A DNA stretch of 64,000 nt from Armigeres subalbatus (taxonomy: Eukaryota > Arthropoda > Insecta > Diptera > Culicidae), in NCBI RefSeq assembly GCF_024139115.2, contig NC_085139.1, positions 11,255,533 through 11,319,532 of the forward strand, read 5' to 3'. Positions 23,055-35,329 of this stretch are shown piece by piece (position 1 is the first letter of the stretch; every line of letters starts with the position of its first letter). Both the position numbers and the translations under genes were made by a program. The notes beneath the pieces were generated by a model that worked only from the letters and a program-made list of their open reading frames with translations, was not told where the DNA came from and made no database searches.

Positions 23055-24830
23055 CACCGCTTCTTGTACACTGCCAAAGATGGCCCTAAGCACCAGTCTC
23101 TCGAATACACTGAGTGCTTGGTCCCTCCTCGAGCATTGTCCATGTTTCATGCTGTAGAGGATCTACGGTCTTATCATGTCTTGTACATGACAATTTGGTG
23201 CGGTGGCGAATCTTTTTGACCGCAATATCTTCTGGAGCCCGTAGTAGGCCCGCCTCTCCAGATGATGCGCCCTCGATTTGCACGACTAACATTGTTATCA
23301 GCTGTTAGCAAAGATCTGCTGACTGAATTCTTCACCACCGAAGGTATCCCCGTCTATCGTAACACTACTTAGACCTCTGTCCCACGGTTCGCCCACAAGC
23401 AGTACTTTGTTTTTGAGGCATTCACCACCAGTCCAACTTTTGTTGCTTCACGTTTCAGGCGGTTATATCTGCCACCTTTGCAAATGTTCGGCGACAATGC
23501 TCATGCTCATCCAAACAAATAAATTGACTGGATCTGTGAAAATCCATGGCTGTTCACCCGGCTCTCCGCATGACACCTTCGAGCGCAATGTTGAACAACA
23601 GGCACGGAAGTCCATCACCTTGTCAATCTCGCGCGATTCGAACGAACCGGAGTGTTCGCCTCGAAATCTTCACACAGTTTGTACACCATTCACCGTTGGT
23701 TTGATCAGTCTGGTCAGTTTCCAGGAAAGCTGATCTCATCAAAAATTTCCACTGTCGTATGCCGGCCTGAAATCAACGAACAGATGGTGCGTTGGGAGCT
23801 GGTATTCTGGCATTTCAAGCATTTGCCGTACAGTAAAGACGGTCCGTCGAACGGCCGTCAAGCCAACCCTTCCTTCCGCTCCTCCGGTAGCCGTTCAGTT
23901 TCCTGTTCTGACTATCAGTTTGTTTACTTGTCATAAGACGAGTTTGTACAATCCTCTCTTAATTCCACTCACTTAACTGTATCTTGATCAGATACGTATT
24001 CGACCCTCAACAGTAAGGTTGCTTGACATGCTCGTACTTGACTGACTGAAGTCAAGTGGTCAAATTTCTGGGCCTTCATCTTGATAGACTTCAGGCTCAG
24101 TGACACATCCTCACCAGTTACTTTGTTGGTCTTTGCTAGACGGCGCATACACTTCCCTCAAGGTGGGGCGTTGGTTGACTATCGTCACTTAACTGACGTA
24201 GTCATCTCCTCCCTGTCTTGACTTTCACTGCTGCTTTCAGTGCCATGAACAAATGTTTCCTCGAGTGTTGCTTCCACCCTATCGATCACCCCTACATCCC
24301 AAGATGCTCTCATCCTTATCGCTACATCTCGGCAGGCGGCACGAGCTTTCGGTGAATGCGTTGACTTTTGACAGAACTTGCGTGTATCTTTGGAAACCGT
24401 TGAACAGTTCCATCTCCTCGCTTACTCCGCTTCTTTCCAGGCGGCGTTTCTTCCTGAAAAGGCTTTAGATCCGCCCGACGCCGTCGTTCTCTTCAGAATC
24501 TGTCTGCACTCTTCGTCGAACCAATCGTTCTCGTCGATTCGTATACGCCGACGTTGTTTTCGCTCCGTCGTTAATGCTGCTTAACGCTGTATTTCGTCCG
24601 AGGCTTGGCCTCGATGGTGAGAATCGCCGTTGGGGCTGCTGCGTTGTTGATTGACATCGGAGGTCTTGACTGGGTGGTGGATCGGTTTTAGACTGTTCAA
24701 GTGCAGCAGTGTGTGACTTCTGGCGACACTAACGACACGTTGCCCTTATCGCAGCGTTCCGGCATAGCCCTGGATACCGAAAAGTTCCGACAAAGCTGTT
24801 TGCACCCCTGCTTCTAGTCTCTCAACACGG
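23055..24830 (-). mobile_element. RTE-like LINE remnant, minus strand
   Basis: The minus strand reads, from the right: EN-RT linker RIRIDENDWFDEECRQILKR (about 24,545-24,485), GSKAFSGRNAAWKEAE, RT approach EIFDEISFPGN with the MVYKLCE block (about 23,750-23,670), a palm remnant, SSVTIDGDTFGG, AYYGLQKILRSKRFAT, and finally DQALSVFERLVLRAIFGSVQ (about 23,130-23,070). This is the same order as in the plus-strand copies at 15.4-18.3 and 42.2-43.05 kb (LRKTLRSNR, ALGVFERKVLRTIYGGVQ). Heavily frameshifted. Its 3' end, where RWAGHVARM would lie, is missing. Confidence 0.72.
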
Positions 24831-26210
24831 CTTCATCCGCGCTGGAATCTTACACCTGGATCGGAGGGCAGGTTCGCTGCTAAACCAGCATGTTGCTTTC
24901 AATTTGAATGTCATATGGCACACGCCGCATGGGACGATCGTTGTTGAGTTGGAAGTGGAGGTTTGACTGTAGTGTCTGAGACGCAGCCCAGAACAGTGCC
25001 TGCGAGGAAGTCCATCAAGTTCTGTACTTTTTTCTTTGGTCTGTGTACACAATTTCTTTTTGCTGGTATGTGGTGGGTTTTACCACTGTTTTCCAACTGC
25101 CTATAAAAACTGAATAGAAACAAGGTGCTTTTAGGAAGATGTTGCGTGTACTACTGCGGATCCTGAGTATAGCACCCAGCCATGAAGCTTTCCACTGAAT
25201 GATGGCCTGTGATCTCTAAATCGGGCTGCTGGCTCTGTAGAAGTCGGCAATTGGTGGGGCCAATCATCTTTGAAGGACAGTGGTGCCTTCACGTACGTAG
25301 ATGGTGTCTGCGAAGTTCCGCCTCCTTTGTCATTTCCTCCACAACGACTCGCCTCGCGCAATGCCAATGAAGTATCGATGAACGGCCATATACTGTCTCA
25401 CTAATACCTCCAAACGTACAGAACTTGTGCGCATCTCTGCTTACTTGATAGCCAGCAACGAAATTGCCAAATTCCTTCAAGGGAGCTTCGAGTCGATGCT
25501 TCCGTTTATTTAGCGTTCCGAGATCTGCATTACTCACTCCACTGACATTTGAACAATGTTTGAGAAGCACTGTTCTAAGAACAAATGCACTTCACTGCAC
25601 AACAAAAGTTAAATTGCCAGCAACGCTGGTTTCACTTTGTACAATAATCGACCTGAGATGAACCACCCAACGCGACCACGGATTGACAGATGCAGCAAAG
25701 GAATTGAACTCAGTGCAACCAACGAAACAACAAATTTGAAGCGAAACCGAGACCAAATCAGATCTTGATGGGCGGACAACAGGGCTGCTGCTTTGAAATT
25801 GGAAGATGGACTCACATGCATTTCCTACAGACTTATTACTCAAACTAAAAGAGTTTAGCACTTTTCAATTTTTGAAACCAAGGACTTGTTGAATACATAA
25901 AAACACTTTATTGCGCCGAACGTAGAAACGTACTATTTTATTGATTTGATACAAAAGTTGTAACTAAATTAGTTCTGCTCACGAGAACGTAGTTTATTCC
26001 TGAACTAACTTACATAATGACCAGATGATCAACAATCGGGAATCAGACCGCAGCACAAGGGATCTATACTCTACACAACACGTTCCGTGCGAATGTAGTA
26101 GACTAAGTGTCTGCTGCAGGGGAAGCAGGAAGTAGTAGTAGTAGTAGGAAATAGGGAAGAAAAATTTATAGTGTGAACATGTTTATCACCTACTGTTTGC
26201 TTCAGACTGG
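24831..26210. other. Unassigned; motif-poor frames on the minus strand
   Basis: Minus-strand frames at 24,822-25,123, 25,289-25,570 and 25,592-25,861 are open for 70-93 codons in succession (for example KRKHRLEAPLKEFGNFVAGY), which hints at decayed coding DNA, possibly of a retroelement. I cannot name a family. An (AGT)n run lies at about 26,132-26,146. Confidence 0.35.
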
Positions 26211-26214
26211 CGCA

Positions 26215-27600
26215 ACCAGCATGATAAAAAAATGTTGCATGACAAGAACAATGTCAGCGACAATGGAAATGTGTGATACGACCTGAAAAATAGTGAAAAT
26301 TATATGAGGAATGCTGCACTGCATAAAAAATGTCGCATGGCACAGAAATGTTACTTGACAAAAAATTCGCATGACAATATAATTATGACAATATAATGAC
26401 AATAATCATGATAATAATAATATGTATAATTTCGTAAATGACACAGGAAAACACTCTGATCATACGTCAACTCTCGATAAATAACTTAACTAAACTAAAC
26501 ATGAAAAATAGTGCATGGACATGAGAAATGTTGCGCACATGAACAATGTGAGACTTGAGAAAAATGAATGTGACGTAAGGACATGGTAAAAGTTGGTTGA
26601 GCAGGAAAATGTTGCACGACACAGAAAATGTTGTACGAAACGTTGAATATGTTCTATAGCATGAAAATTTACATGACAAGAGAAAAACGTAAGAATTGTT
26701 TTAAAGTAATATAAAAAGGCGTTTAAAAAATGTATGATATGAAATGATGAAGAATTTGGAAAATGTTGTAATACATGAAATTGTAAGGTAATATATGAAA
26801 AAAATGTAGCGTGACATAGAAAGTTAATTTATGTACGATATGAGATGCGTAATGATTTAAATGATATGGGAAACGATTAAAATGATATGGAAACGTAAAT
26901 TTCATGCGAAATGTTGCACGACAGCAGAGAATGTTGAGCGAATGATCGTGGTCCTGCTAAATCGCAATAAAAATTTTCACAAACATTTTTCGCTCATGTT
27001 TTCGTGTACCAAATGATCACAAGTCACGATATCCCTGAATTCATTATTGAGGATAGCCACAGCAAAATGTACGCTTGAATAGATTTGAATTGATTTCGGT
27101 TTCTTTCTACGAACAAAATATCACAAAGTCAATCAAAAGGCGTTTGATGCGGTTTCACTGAATATATGTTCATGGAACTGCTACATGCAACAGAAATGTT
27201 TTACGGAATATTGAATATGTTGTACAATATGACAAATGTTGTATGACAAGGGAAATGTTACACTGCATGAATAATGCCGTATGACATGGAAAATCTGGAT
27301 GATAAGAAAATATTGCGCGACATATGGCATAGATGTTTTGTAACTTGAAAAATGTTGCATGTCCAGCAAATGTTGCTGCATTTTAAATGCTGTACGTCAT
27401 ATGTAGCAAGTGGAATGAAATGTTGCATGATGCGGAAAAATGCCACGTCAGCGAAAAAATGCTCGCATGACAATAAAACCGTTGCACAGCATGGAAAATA
27501 AGGCAAGTATGAAATGATTGTAAATGTTGACTGCATAAAAGACATTAACAAAAAGTTTCGTGTTATAAAAAAATTTACATGACGGCACGAAAAATTAAAC
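26215..27600. repeat. Degenerate ~20-bp array (AATGTTGCATGACA type)
   Basis: Dozens of variants of GAAAAATGTTGCATGACA succeed each other with variable spacing (for example 26,231, 26,596, 27,346, 27,420). An unrelated stretch at about 26,940-27,175 interrupts the array. Minus-strand frames here merely read the repeat. Confidence 0.75.
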
Positions 27601-27659
27601 GAAATGAAACTGCCCATAAAACGATTTTCGCATTTTAGCGTCTTTGTCAAGTAGACTTC

Positions 27660-28345
27660 TGAATGACGAAACAATGAGACACTGAAACAACTCTAAGAGT
27701 CAAAAAAAAATATCCGAGAAAACTTCTGATGAATCACAAAGACATCGTGAAGAAATTAGTCGAGGAAATTCCGAAAAATGATTGAATTTACGATAAATCG
27801 TGCCGCTCAAAATTTTGATGAATGGTTAAGGCAATACAAGAGAATTTGCTATGAAGTTAAATAATTTTTCGAACGCAAAAGGAAAGGATTTCTTCAAGTA
27901 ATTTTGATATACAAGAATTCCATTACGAACAAGTCAAGAATTTCTTCAAGAAATTAATGAGAAACTTAAAAGAATTTTTTGAGAATACCCGAAAATCACA
28001 AAGAAATACTAAAGAGTTTTCAAAGAACTGCAGAAGAATTTTCGAGGAAAATTAGGAAGAATGCCCGAAGAAATCCCGAAGAATTTCCTGAGGAAACTTC
28101 CACAGCATTTTATCGATGTCCACAGAAATCGCCAAGAAATTAAAAGAAAAATACTGAAGAAATTCAAGAGTTTGCTGAGAACGCGAAAAATTTCAGAAGG
28201 AATTGCATTTCCAAAAGTACTTTTGAAGAATATCTCGAGAATATACCGATGAATTTCTGGAGGAATTTCGGAAATTTTCTGAGCAGATCCCGAAGAAATT
28301 GCTCGGAAAAATTTCCCAAAGAAGTTTCAAGAATCGGCTAAAAGA
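27660..28345. repeat. Degenerate GAAGAAATTCC-type array
   Basis: Words such as GAAGAAATCCCGAAGAATTT, CTGAGGAAACTTCC and GGAGGAATTTCGGAAATTTT follow one another at roughly 20-25-bp spacing, strongly diverged. Same class as the arrays at 31.8, 35.4, 37.6, 38.5 and 41.2 kb. Confidence 0.65.
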
Positions 28346-28955
28346 AATTAAGGTAACTCATGAGCCAACCTTTTGTCGATATTCCATTAACATTTATGAG
28401 CACGTAGATGCAGATTTCAAAATCAACCTTTCACTCGTTCCAAGCCAAGACGAACTTTTTCTGATGGATTACTGCGCGTAATCCCTGCTCTATCCCTATT
28501 CTTCGCTATGGCACATTGAAAGAATTTATCGTTTCTTATGCTGGGAAGGGCATGCAGCATCGGTTCTATCCGAAGAAATCTCATGTACAGGCACGTGTAA
28601 TGAGGCTTAAAATGTTGTAATCCGGAGGTTCGTATTCCATCGTAATGGTAGTGGCATCCAGCTTTGAAGAATCACCCACCAACATTCTAAAATTTTTCCA
28701 TAAATTCCAAACTGTCAATGGCTACTGAACTACAATTTATCAACCACAAAAAGAAAGGCTTCCGAAATGTACATACTTCCTCGCCAAAATGTCGGGATAT
28801 TTGCGCAATTATGAAACTGATAATCTCACCATATTCTGGAGTAATTCACCGACCTACCGCACCTATGTTATTACAATACGTAAATCAATGGAAGTACACT
28901 GATAGGAATACCTTCTGCAATTAGATTACGAACTTAACATCATTCAAAAACATAT
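28346..28955. other. Unassigned AT-rich sequence
   Basis: No supported feature. Confidence 0.4.
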
Positions 28956-28956
28956 A

Positions 28957-29147
28957 GGGGAACAGACGGCTTTGGCAGGTTTTGTTCTATTATTGTCAGG
29001 GGGGGTTTTGTCGACCGAATTTTATGAAATTTGGCCACAATATTCTTTGATATGCAAAGAATCTTTAGGCCAAATTTGAGCATAATCAGTCATAAAAAAA
29101 ACCCCTGACTAAAATAGAACAAAACCTGCCAAAGCCTTCATTCCCCC
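28957..29147. mobile_element. 191-bp TIR element with TA duplication
   Basis: Left terminus GGGGAACAGACGGCTTTGGC continuing to CAGGTTTTGTTCTATT; the right end is its inverse (AATAGAACAAAACCTG, then CCAAAGCCTTCATTCCCCC). TA flanks both sides (28,955-28,956; 29,148-29,149). The arms are about 50 bp. No coding capacity. Confidence 0.8.
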
Positions 29148-29942
29148 TAACGGATTTAATTAGTTTCTAGAACGTTTTCTGTTTTTGTTTGATCGTCCCC
29201 TAACGTTATCTTGATATCCGTAATTGAGCCTGGGAAAATGACTAGAAAACATTAATGTTATTTTTTATTCAAATTTCATTTCAATTCCTTGAACTCTGCC
29301 TTGGAGGACTTGATTCCTTGAAATTCCTTGGAAGACTTGATCTCTTGGGAGACTTGTTGATACCCTTTGTTTTACGGAGAGCCAAAGAAGTTTGGTTCTA
29401 GCGTATTTGTAATGTATAGATCCTTTAGATAAATAATCGTTATGTGGTGAGATATATTTTGGATTGGCAACCGTGTTGATTCTGCGGGAGTGTTTACATT
29501 TTTTTGACCCTTCTAAAGATTTTTTCAGTGGCCACGCAAAATTTGAAAAACATCTCCCAACAATAACCAAATGCTATATTTGTTTTACAGCACAAAGCCA
29601 TAAATATGCTAAATGCTCTATACTGGTCAAAACCTCAACATTCCAACACAATGTATAGATATTTAGAATTCAAGTTGCTTTGTCAGTATGGGGTCATTTG
29701 ATCCCTCATTTGTCACTCATATAAAAATCGCTAAAAAATTTAAAAAAATAAAAATGTTTTTTCTATGTACCTAGTTTTAACATATTTGAAGGAGTGTTGA
29801 CTCAATTTTTTTTGTAGATGTCATAGAAAGTAGATCAAGTCTCCCCAAATTCTAAGATTGCATGCGCTATTGTATTCCATATCAAAAATCGTTCATGAAA
29901 ATGCACAGCAAATCGTAAAATCTGCGTATTTTGGAGGGATAA
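29148..29942. other. Unassigned; short CTTGGAGGACTTGATTCC tandem
   Basis: At about 29,283-29,360 a ~30-bp motif with CTTGGAGGACTTGATTCC/TTGGAAGACTTGATCTC repeats two to three times. The rest is AT-rich. TGGGGTCATTTGATCCC at about 29,689 is partly palindromic and resembles a motif of dispersed mosquito repeats, but I see no element ends. Confidence 0.4.
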
Positions 29943-30195
29943 TCTATCTATATACATAAAAGTGAATTTCTGTCTGTCTGAACCTCATAGAATCGGAAAC
30001 TACTGAACCGACCGGCTGGAAAATTTGTATGCAGAGGTTTTTGGGGTCGGGGAAGGTTCTTAAGATGGCTTGAGACCCCTCCCCGCTTTGGAAAGGGAGG
30101 CTCCCATACAAATGAAGTTGAAATTTCTGCATAACTCGAGAATAATCAGTGAATAAATCAATTTTAGGCTGAACGAAGTTCGTCTGGTCTGCTAG
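29943..30195 (+). mobile_element. Nonautonomous Helitron-like element
   Basis: Begins TCTATCTATATACATAAAAG after an A, reads AATTTCTGTCTGTCTGAAC near the left, and ends in GGTCTGCTAG followed by T. A short hairpin (GAACGAAGTTC) lies about ten bases before CTAG. A 5' TC, a 3' CTRR with subterminal hairpin, and insertion between A and T are the Helitron signature. No TIR and no coding sequence. Confidence 0.65.
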
Positions 30196-30672
30196 TATTT
30201 AATAAATCTGTGAGCACCTTTCTACTTTTATCAAAGCAAGCTCTTGGAGAGGTATCAAGAAACCACCGCTCCCTCTCGAATATTTTTAAATTCGATTTTT
30301 GACAGCACTCCAAAAGCTTGATTGTGTATAAATAACAACAACAATTTACAGACTGTCACACATCAGTAGAGTTAAATTACATATTTTTTGCAGAGTCTGT
30401 GTAAAATCTTATGAACGATCCGTGATGCAAAACAAATGTGAGCCTCCCAAACAAAATACTGTTGGCGTAGAATAGTGTGTTCGTTGGTCAGATGGGCCAT
30501 AAAAAATAATATAGATAGAAATAACAAAAAAACAGTGATTTTTTGGAAACAAAGCACAATATAGGCAAAGCTTTCCAACGATGTATTGAATTAATTATTA
30601 TTCAAAATCGGTAGTTGCGAACCTAGCGAAAAAAGTTTTCAACAATAAATCCAAGATTGTGGCCAAATTTAA
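30196..30672. other. Unassigned AT-rich sequence
   Basis: No supported feature. Confidence 0.4.
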
Positions 30673-30674
30673 TA

Positions 30675-31187
30675 GGGTAACGGTACCAATAGTGGAGGTA
30701 TTAGTAGATCCACAAAAGAAAATATTTTTTAAAAATTGATAATTATGGGAAATTTACTGCTCTAATATCTTAGTCAATAGATAAACTAATAAATTTGCTA
30801 ACAAAAATGAGATAGAAGTCATTTAACATCAACAATTACCAAATATTGCTTGCACCACTATGGGTACACTGTTCCTTTAGTGGCGGTGAAAATTAATTTT
30901 GGTTCCTATAGTGGTGCTATCCATTGGTTTCTTATGAGACTCGCCACTATTGGTACAGTTGCACCACTATAAGTGCAAGGGAGTCAATTTTGTTAAGGAA
31001 AATCATTGTCTTCAATGGTTTTTCAAGCGAAATCTTAAGATAAGTTGCATTGAACAGGATATTTAAAGCACGACGCATCAACTGAAACCATCGTAAACTA
31101 TATAGTAAACTATATAAATATGATAAATCTCATTAAAACCTACTACCTTCACTATTGGTGCTACTTCCACTAAGGGTACGGTTACTC
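30675..31187. mobile_element. 513-bp TIR element with TA duplication
   Basis: The left GGGTAACGGTACCAATAGTG faces the right CACTAAGGGTACGGTTACTC as an inverted repeat; TA is present on both sides. Subterminal copies of ACCACTATNGGTNC occur several times inside in both orientations, as if they were binding sites for a transposase. No coding capacity. Confidence 0.75.
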
Positions 31188-31189
31188 TA

Positions 31190-31396
31190 TGGCTGCTGCC
31201 ATTTATTCTTTTATATAAATTGATACTGACCTCTAAGATCGGTTAAGAAATATTGAAGTTATGACAGATTTGATGCATCAAGAATTGACAAAAATTGAGG
31301 ATTCCTAAAAATGATTTCGGGTTTAACTAAAAAGAGATCCATCCTTCTGAGGCATTTAACTCGGATTTTTCATACACTTAAAACTTTCTCTTATGT
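31190..31396. other. Unassigned spacer
   Basis: Nothing recognised between two TIR elements. Confidence 0.4.
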
Positions 31397-31794
31397 AACG
31401 TACACACCAGTCAAGCAGTTTGACGAACATTCACTCCACCCCCAAGAAAACGCTTCGGTTGCTGCTTTGATTGAACGTGTGTGAAGTTGTTCGACCAACC
31501 ATTTGACTGTTGGCGGCTCGGTTGGAAAAAATTAAAACGGTTTGATTTTGTTTTGAGTTGTCGGGGGTGGAGTCAAGGTTTGCCGAACATGTTTGAGCAT
31601 TTGTAGTGAAGTTGCACAAACCCCCATATATTTTTTGATGATTGGTGCTTAAGTTGGCGCTTCGGTCGTTCGTGTGTGATATTGTTGGTCGAATAAATTG
31701 ATTATTCGTGCCACTGTTGGTAAAACTTGATGGGTGTTTGAATAAACGAGAGGTGGAGTCAATGTTGGTCAAACTGCTTGACCGTGTGTACGTT
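31397..31794. mobile_element. ~400-bp TIR element
   Basis: Left arm AACGTACACACCAGTCAAGC then AGTTTGACGAACATTCACTC; the right arm is its inverse (GGTCAAACTGCTTGACCG, GTGTGTACGTT). The arms are about 43 bp with few mismatches. Internal TTGAACGTGTGTGAAGTTG and TCGTGTGTGATATTGTTGG look like internal repeats. No clear target duplication. Confidence 0.7.
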
Positions 31795-31799
31795 CCAAT

Positions 31800-32270
31800 A
31801 AAAATGCCCACGGGAAACGCTTCGAAACTTATTCTTGAAACGCTTCTAAATTTTTACGAGAAACGCTTCGAAAAAACCTCGGGAAACATCTCGCAATTTC
31901 CTCTCAACAAAAATCTGCGGAATGTTTGGAAATCTCAACGGAATTTACTCGGGAAACGATGGAAAAATTCTCGGGAAATAACAACTTCGGAGAACTCTTC
32001 AGAGTTTGCTCGAGAAACTTTTTGGATTTTTTTCGTAAAACAATTCATAATTTCCTCGGAAAATGCTTCAAAATTCCATCGGAAAGCGAAATTTCCTCGG
32101 AAAACGCTTCAAAATTTCCTCAGGGAAAGGTTTCTGAATTTCTTCGAAAAACTCTTTCCGAATAGATTTACAAAGAACTCTTCATTATTTTATCGAACTT
32201 TCTTCGTGAATCTATTCGGAACTCCTCGCGAAACGCTTCGAAATTTCTTCGGGAAGCGCATCGGATTTAC
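31800..32270. repeat. Degenerate GGGAAACGCTTCGAAA array
   Basis: Variants of GAAACGCTTCGAAATTTCCTC repeat with ~25-30-bp spacing. The 203-codon plus frame over this block is open only because the repeat lacks stops in it. Confidence 0.7.
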
Positions 32271-32274
32271 CCAA

Positions 32275-33002
32275 ACAGTACGTGCAACATCTTTCAAATT
32301 GCTGCTTGTTCCTAATTAATTGCATTAAAGATGATGGTTTCAGGAACATAATCCCAAGTAGCACGCGAAACATCCAATAAGCACTTTGTTTCCATTCAGT
32401 TTCTATAAAGTCATTGACAAAACATCAAAGCAAAAAAACACTACAATAGTGTTATAAAACCTATCAATCACAAGATCCTTAAATCGAATCCAGTTCACAT
32501 TATTTTTTTACTTTTTTTTCCAAGCTGCAGTATTTTGCAACATTATTGTAATTATATTGCAATCGAAGGATGTTTCCATAGCCTCCACCCCTTGCGCTTT
32601 TTAGATTGCGAGAGAGTTATATTTAATGGCTCATTAGCAAAGATTGTTCTTTCTGGATAGTTGCAGCACAGTGAAACATTCAGTAATGAAACAAGTGCTG
32701 CATGGGATGTTTCTTTTCCGTTCCACTGTTGTCGCAATCTGTCTCTCAAAAGACTTCTTGGGAGATTGTGTTCAATATGTGGTATATCAGACAGAAGCTA
32801 AACAGATTAGTTGCACAAATAAAATAACATTTCGGTACACTATAATTGTAGCAATGTTGATGTTATGTTGCAAAACATTTTGTCCTCAGCTGCAGCTCAA
32901 TTTTACTTTTATCAGTACCGCATGTTCCCTTAGAGGTACAATACAATTACAATAAAACTTTGTTGTTCATATGGTGTACGCGGTATCTCCAAATAAAATT
33001 GA
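32275..33002. other. Unassigned AT-rich sequence
   Basis: No supported feature. A 103-codon frame at 32,644-32,955 has no motif. Confidence 0.4.
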
Positions 33003-33075
33003 TGGTATGATGGTTAAAGTGAAAGGTTGCAAATCTGAAGGCTCATGGTTCGATTCCCACTTGGTTTGCGTGTTT
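33003..33075 (+). repeat. tRNA-like SINE head fragment
   Basis: TGGTATGATGGTTAAAGTG (A-box-like) followed by ATGGTTCGATTCCCAC (B-box GGTTCGATTCC at about 33,047). The arms do not form a full cloverleaf, so this is a SINE or tRNA remnant and not a tRNA gene. Confidence 0.45.
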
Positions 33076-33189
33076 TTATTTTCATTGTAGCCGCGAGATG
33101 CTGCAGGTAGACTCCGCCATACCTTTAGTAAGTATCACAGTTGCTGTAACTTATTAAAAAAACAAGTGATGATGCTTGGGTAGATGTCG

Positions 33190-33645
33190 AAGTGTCGAAG
33201 TTCATTCTTCTTTCTCCTTCTTTCCTCTTTCTTAGTTCTTCTATCTTTCTTCTCCTTCGCTACTTTCTTCTTCCTTCTTTCATTTTAAATTTTTTCTCCA
33301 TATTTTTTCTTCACTCTTTGCTACTTCTTATTTCTTTCACTTTTCTTCCTTCATCCTTCTGCCTCTTCTTTCTTCCTTATTTATTCTTCCTTTTTCTTCT
33401 TCCATCTATCTTTTTCTTTTTAGTTCTGTTTTTCTCTTTACTTAATTTATCCTCTTTCTTTTCTTTTCATCTTTATTTTTCTTCTTCCTACTTCTTTCTT
33501 CATTCTTCCTTTTTTCGTTATTTGTACGTTATTCGGTTTCCGTTCTTCCTCTTTCTTTCTTTCCTCTGTTCTTCTTCCTTATTCTTTCTACCTTTTTTCT
33601 TATTTCCCATTCCATCATTCGTATTGCTTATTCCATCTTCGGTAC
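33190..33645. repeat. Polypyrimidine tract (inverse of the polypurine DNA)
   Basis: Irregular TTCTTCCTTCTTTC words for about 450 bp on the plus strand. In composition it is a reversed, short relative of the tracts at 3.9-9.9 and 61.6-63.5 kb. The 176-codon plus frame is Phe/Ser/Leu noise. Confidence 0.8.
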
Positions 33646-34080
33646 GGTGTTGCGCTCTGCTAAAAATTTGTTTCAATTTTCAACCAACTTTCAACGGAAG
33701 CTCAAGGAATATCATTATATGAATCACTGCTCACATATTTGTTCTTACAAACCATTCGCGTTCGTATTATCTTTTCATGTTGATAAGCACAATTGAATTT
33801 GGATACGTAGCACTAATTTCTTGAAGTGATTCGATTGTCAACATTTAGAAAATGGTTTATTTTTATTTAAATTCAAACAATTTTATAATTCTTATTTGAA
33901 ATCAAATCGAAAAAAAATGTACTTTTGGATAATATAAATAATTAGAAAAAATACGGCTGCTGTACATTTGCACACTTTTACGAAACATGACATAAATGTT
34001 TTTCAGTTAGGGCGAGGTTTATAACCATTGAAAACTTATATCTCTTAGGGAAATCCCTATTCAGATTGCTATCAGAATGT
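33646..34080. other. Unassigned AT-rich sequence
   Basis: Separates two pyrimidine-rich tracts. No supported feature. Confidence 0.4.
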
Positions 34081-34084
34081 AAGG

Positions 34085-34425
34085 TCTTCCTTATCTCTAC
34101 TTTCTTTACTCATTTTTCCTCCTTCCTTTTCGTTTATTTCTTTTTCATTATTCCTTCACTTCACTTCATTTCAAACTTCCAACTTTCTCATTTTTTACTT
34201 CTCATTTCTCGTTTCACGTTTAATTTATCATTTCTCACTTCTCAATCCGCACATCTCATTTCTCACATGTCACTTCTTACTTCTCACATCTCACTTCTTT
34301 TCACTCCCCACTCTTCACTTCTCATTGCTCACTCCTCGTTTCTCATTTCTCACTTTCTATTTCTCACTTCTCAATCCGCACACCTCACAATTCACTTCTT
34401 ACCACTCCTCCTTACTCATTCGGCC
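34085..34425. repeat. CACTTCTCATTTCT-type short tandem array
   Basis: From about 34,190 words TCACTTCTCAT, TTCTCACTTC and CATTTCTCAC repeat at ~10-14 bp, preceded by irregular TTCCTTTC DNA. The open frame reads the repeat. Confidence 0.7.
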
Positions 34426-34429
34426 TAAC

Positions 34430-34890
34430 GACCCAGCATCCTTTATAGACGAATCCAAGTAAAAATAAACAAGTGGACTCAGTAAAACCTCAAACGCCTG
34501 TACCACATCACAAATCCTCAATCACTATGAACGAAATAAGACTAAAATTGACAACGACAAGTGACGAATAGACGAATCCAAGTAAAAATAAAAAACACAC
34601 GACGGTGTAAACTTTGACGGTTCCTATCATTCGGAACTTTTTTCCATATCATACATCAATCAGATTTTAATTACATTTTGTCTAGTATTTATTATTAAGC
34701 ATATGCGGTATTTCGAAAAATTTCGTTTCAGGTGGTTCGAAACGAAATTCCGCGGAATTTCGCGGAATTTGAGCATGGCGAAATCTGTTTTCTTGATTTC
34801 GTTTCGTTTCGTAAAATAGCTAAAATTTCGCTACAAAAAACTAGCTTCTAACGGAATTTAACGGAATTCCGCGGAATTTCGAAACAAATT
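34430..34890. repeat. Left arm of a large inverted-repeat domain
   Basis: AGTAAAACCTCAAACGCC, CAATCACTATGAACGA, GTGACGAATAGACGAATCC, AAGTAAAAATAA, ACACACGACGGTGTAAAC and TTTATTATTAAGCATATGCG are matched in reverse order and orientation at 40,380-40,560. An AATTTCGTTTCG/GGAATTTCGCGGAAT block (34,705-34,890) is matched at 40,190-40,385. A second short copy of AGACGAATCCAAGTAAAAAT lies at 34,446. Confidence 0.75.
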
Positions 34891-35329
34891 TAAACTTAAA
34901 CCAGACTTTATATTATCAAAAATTTTGGCTGCGCCGCTGAACAAATTCGTTAAGTTGTTTTCAAAACTTTAGGTTATACAAATTTTTCTATTAACGCTTA
35001 CTACATAACTCCATTCTTGGTCGACAAATATGTATGTAGTTTTCTTCAATAAAACGTCTTCAGTGTTTCCAAGATTGAAATTTAAATTTGGGGATATTTT
35101 TTTACTATTTGCACAATATGAATGTGGAATCGATCGTGGGACGGCAGCTAGTCCGGGAGAACGCGAAGTGAAAAAAACCTAACTCGCGTAGCAGAAATTT
35201 GTTTAACCAGATCATGTTGATGCTGATCATGGAGAACATGTTGGAGAACGCGAAGTGATTAAACTAATGTCTGCATCGAAGAGCACAAAATTATTTAGTG
35301 CGGAATCGATAGTGTTGTAATAGAGGTGT
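34891..35329. other. Unassigned; two copies of GGAGAACGCGAAGTGA
   Basis: GGGAGAACGCGAAGTGAAAA (about 35,155) and GGAGAACGCGAAGTGATTAA (about 35,241) are a small direct repeat. The rest is not recognised. Confidence 0.4.

Noticed and set aside
31708..32319. 203-codon plus frame
   Set aside because: It reads the GGGAAACGCTTCGAAA array and part of a TIR element.
33192..34428. Plus-strand frames of 176 and 120 codons in pyrimidine-rich DNA
   Set aside because: Same composition artefact in the opposite orientation.
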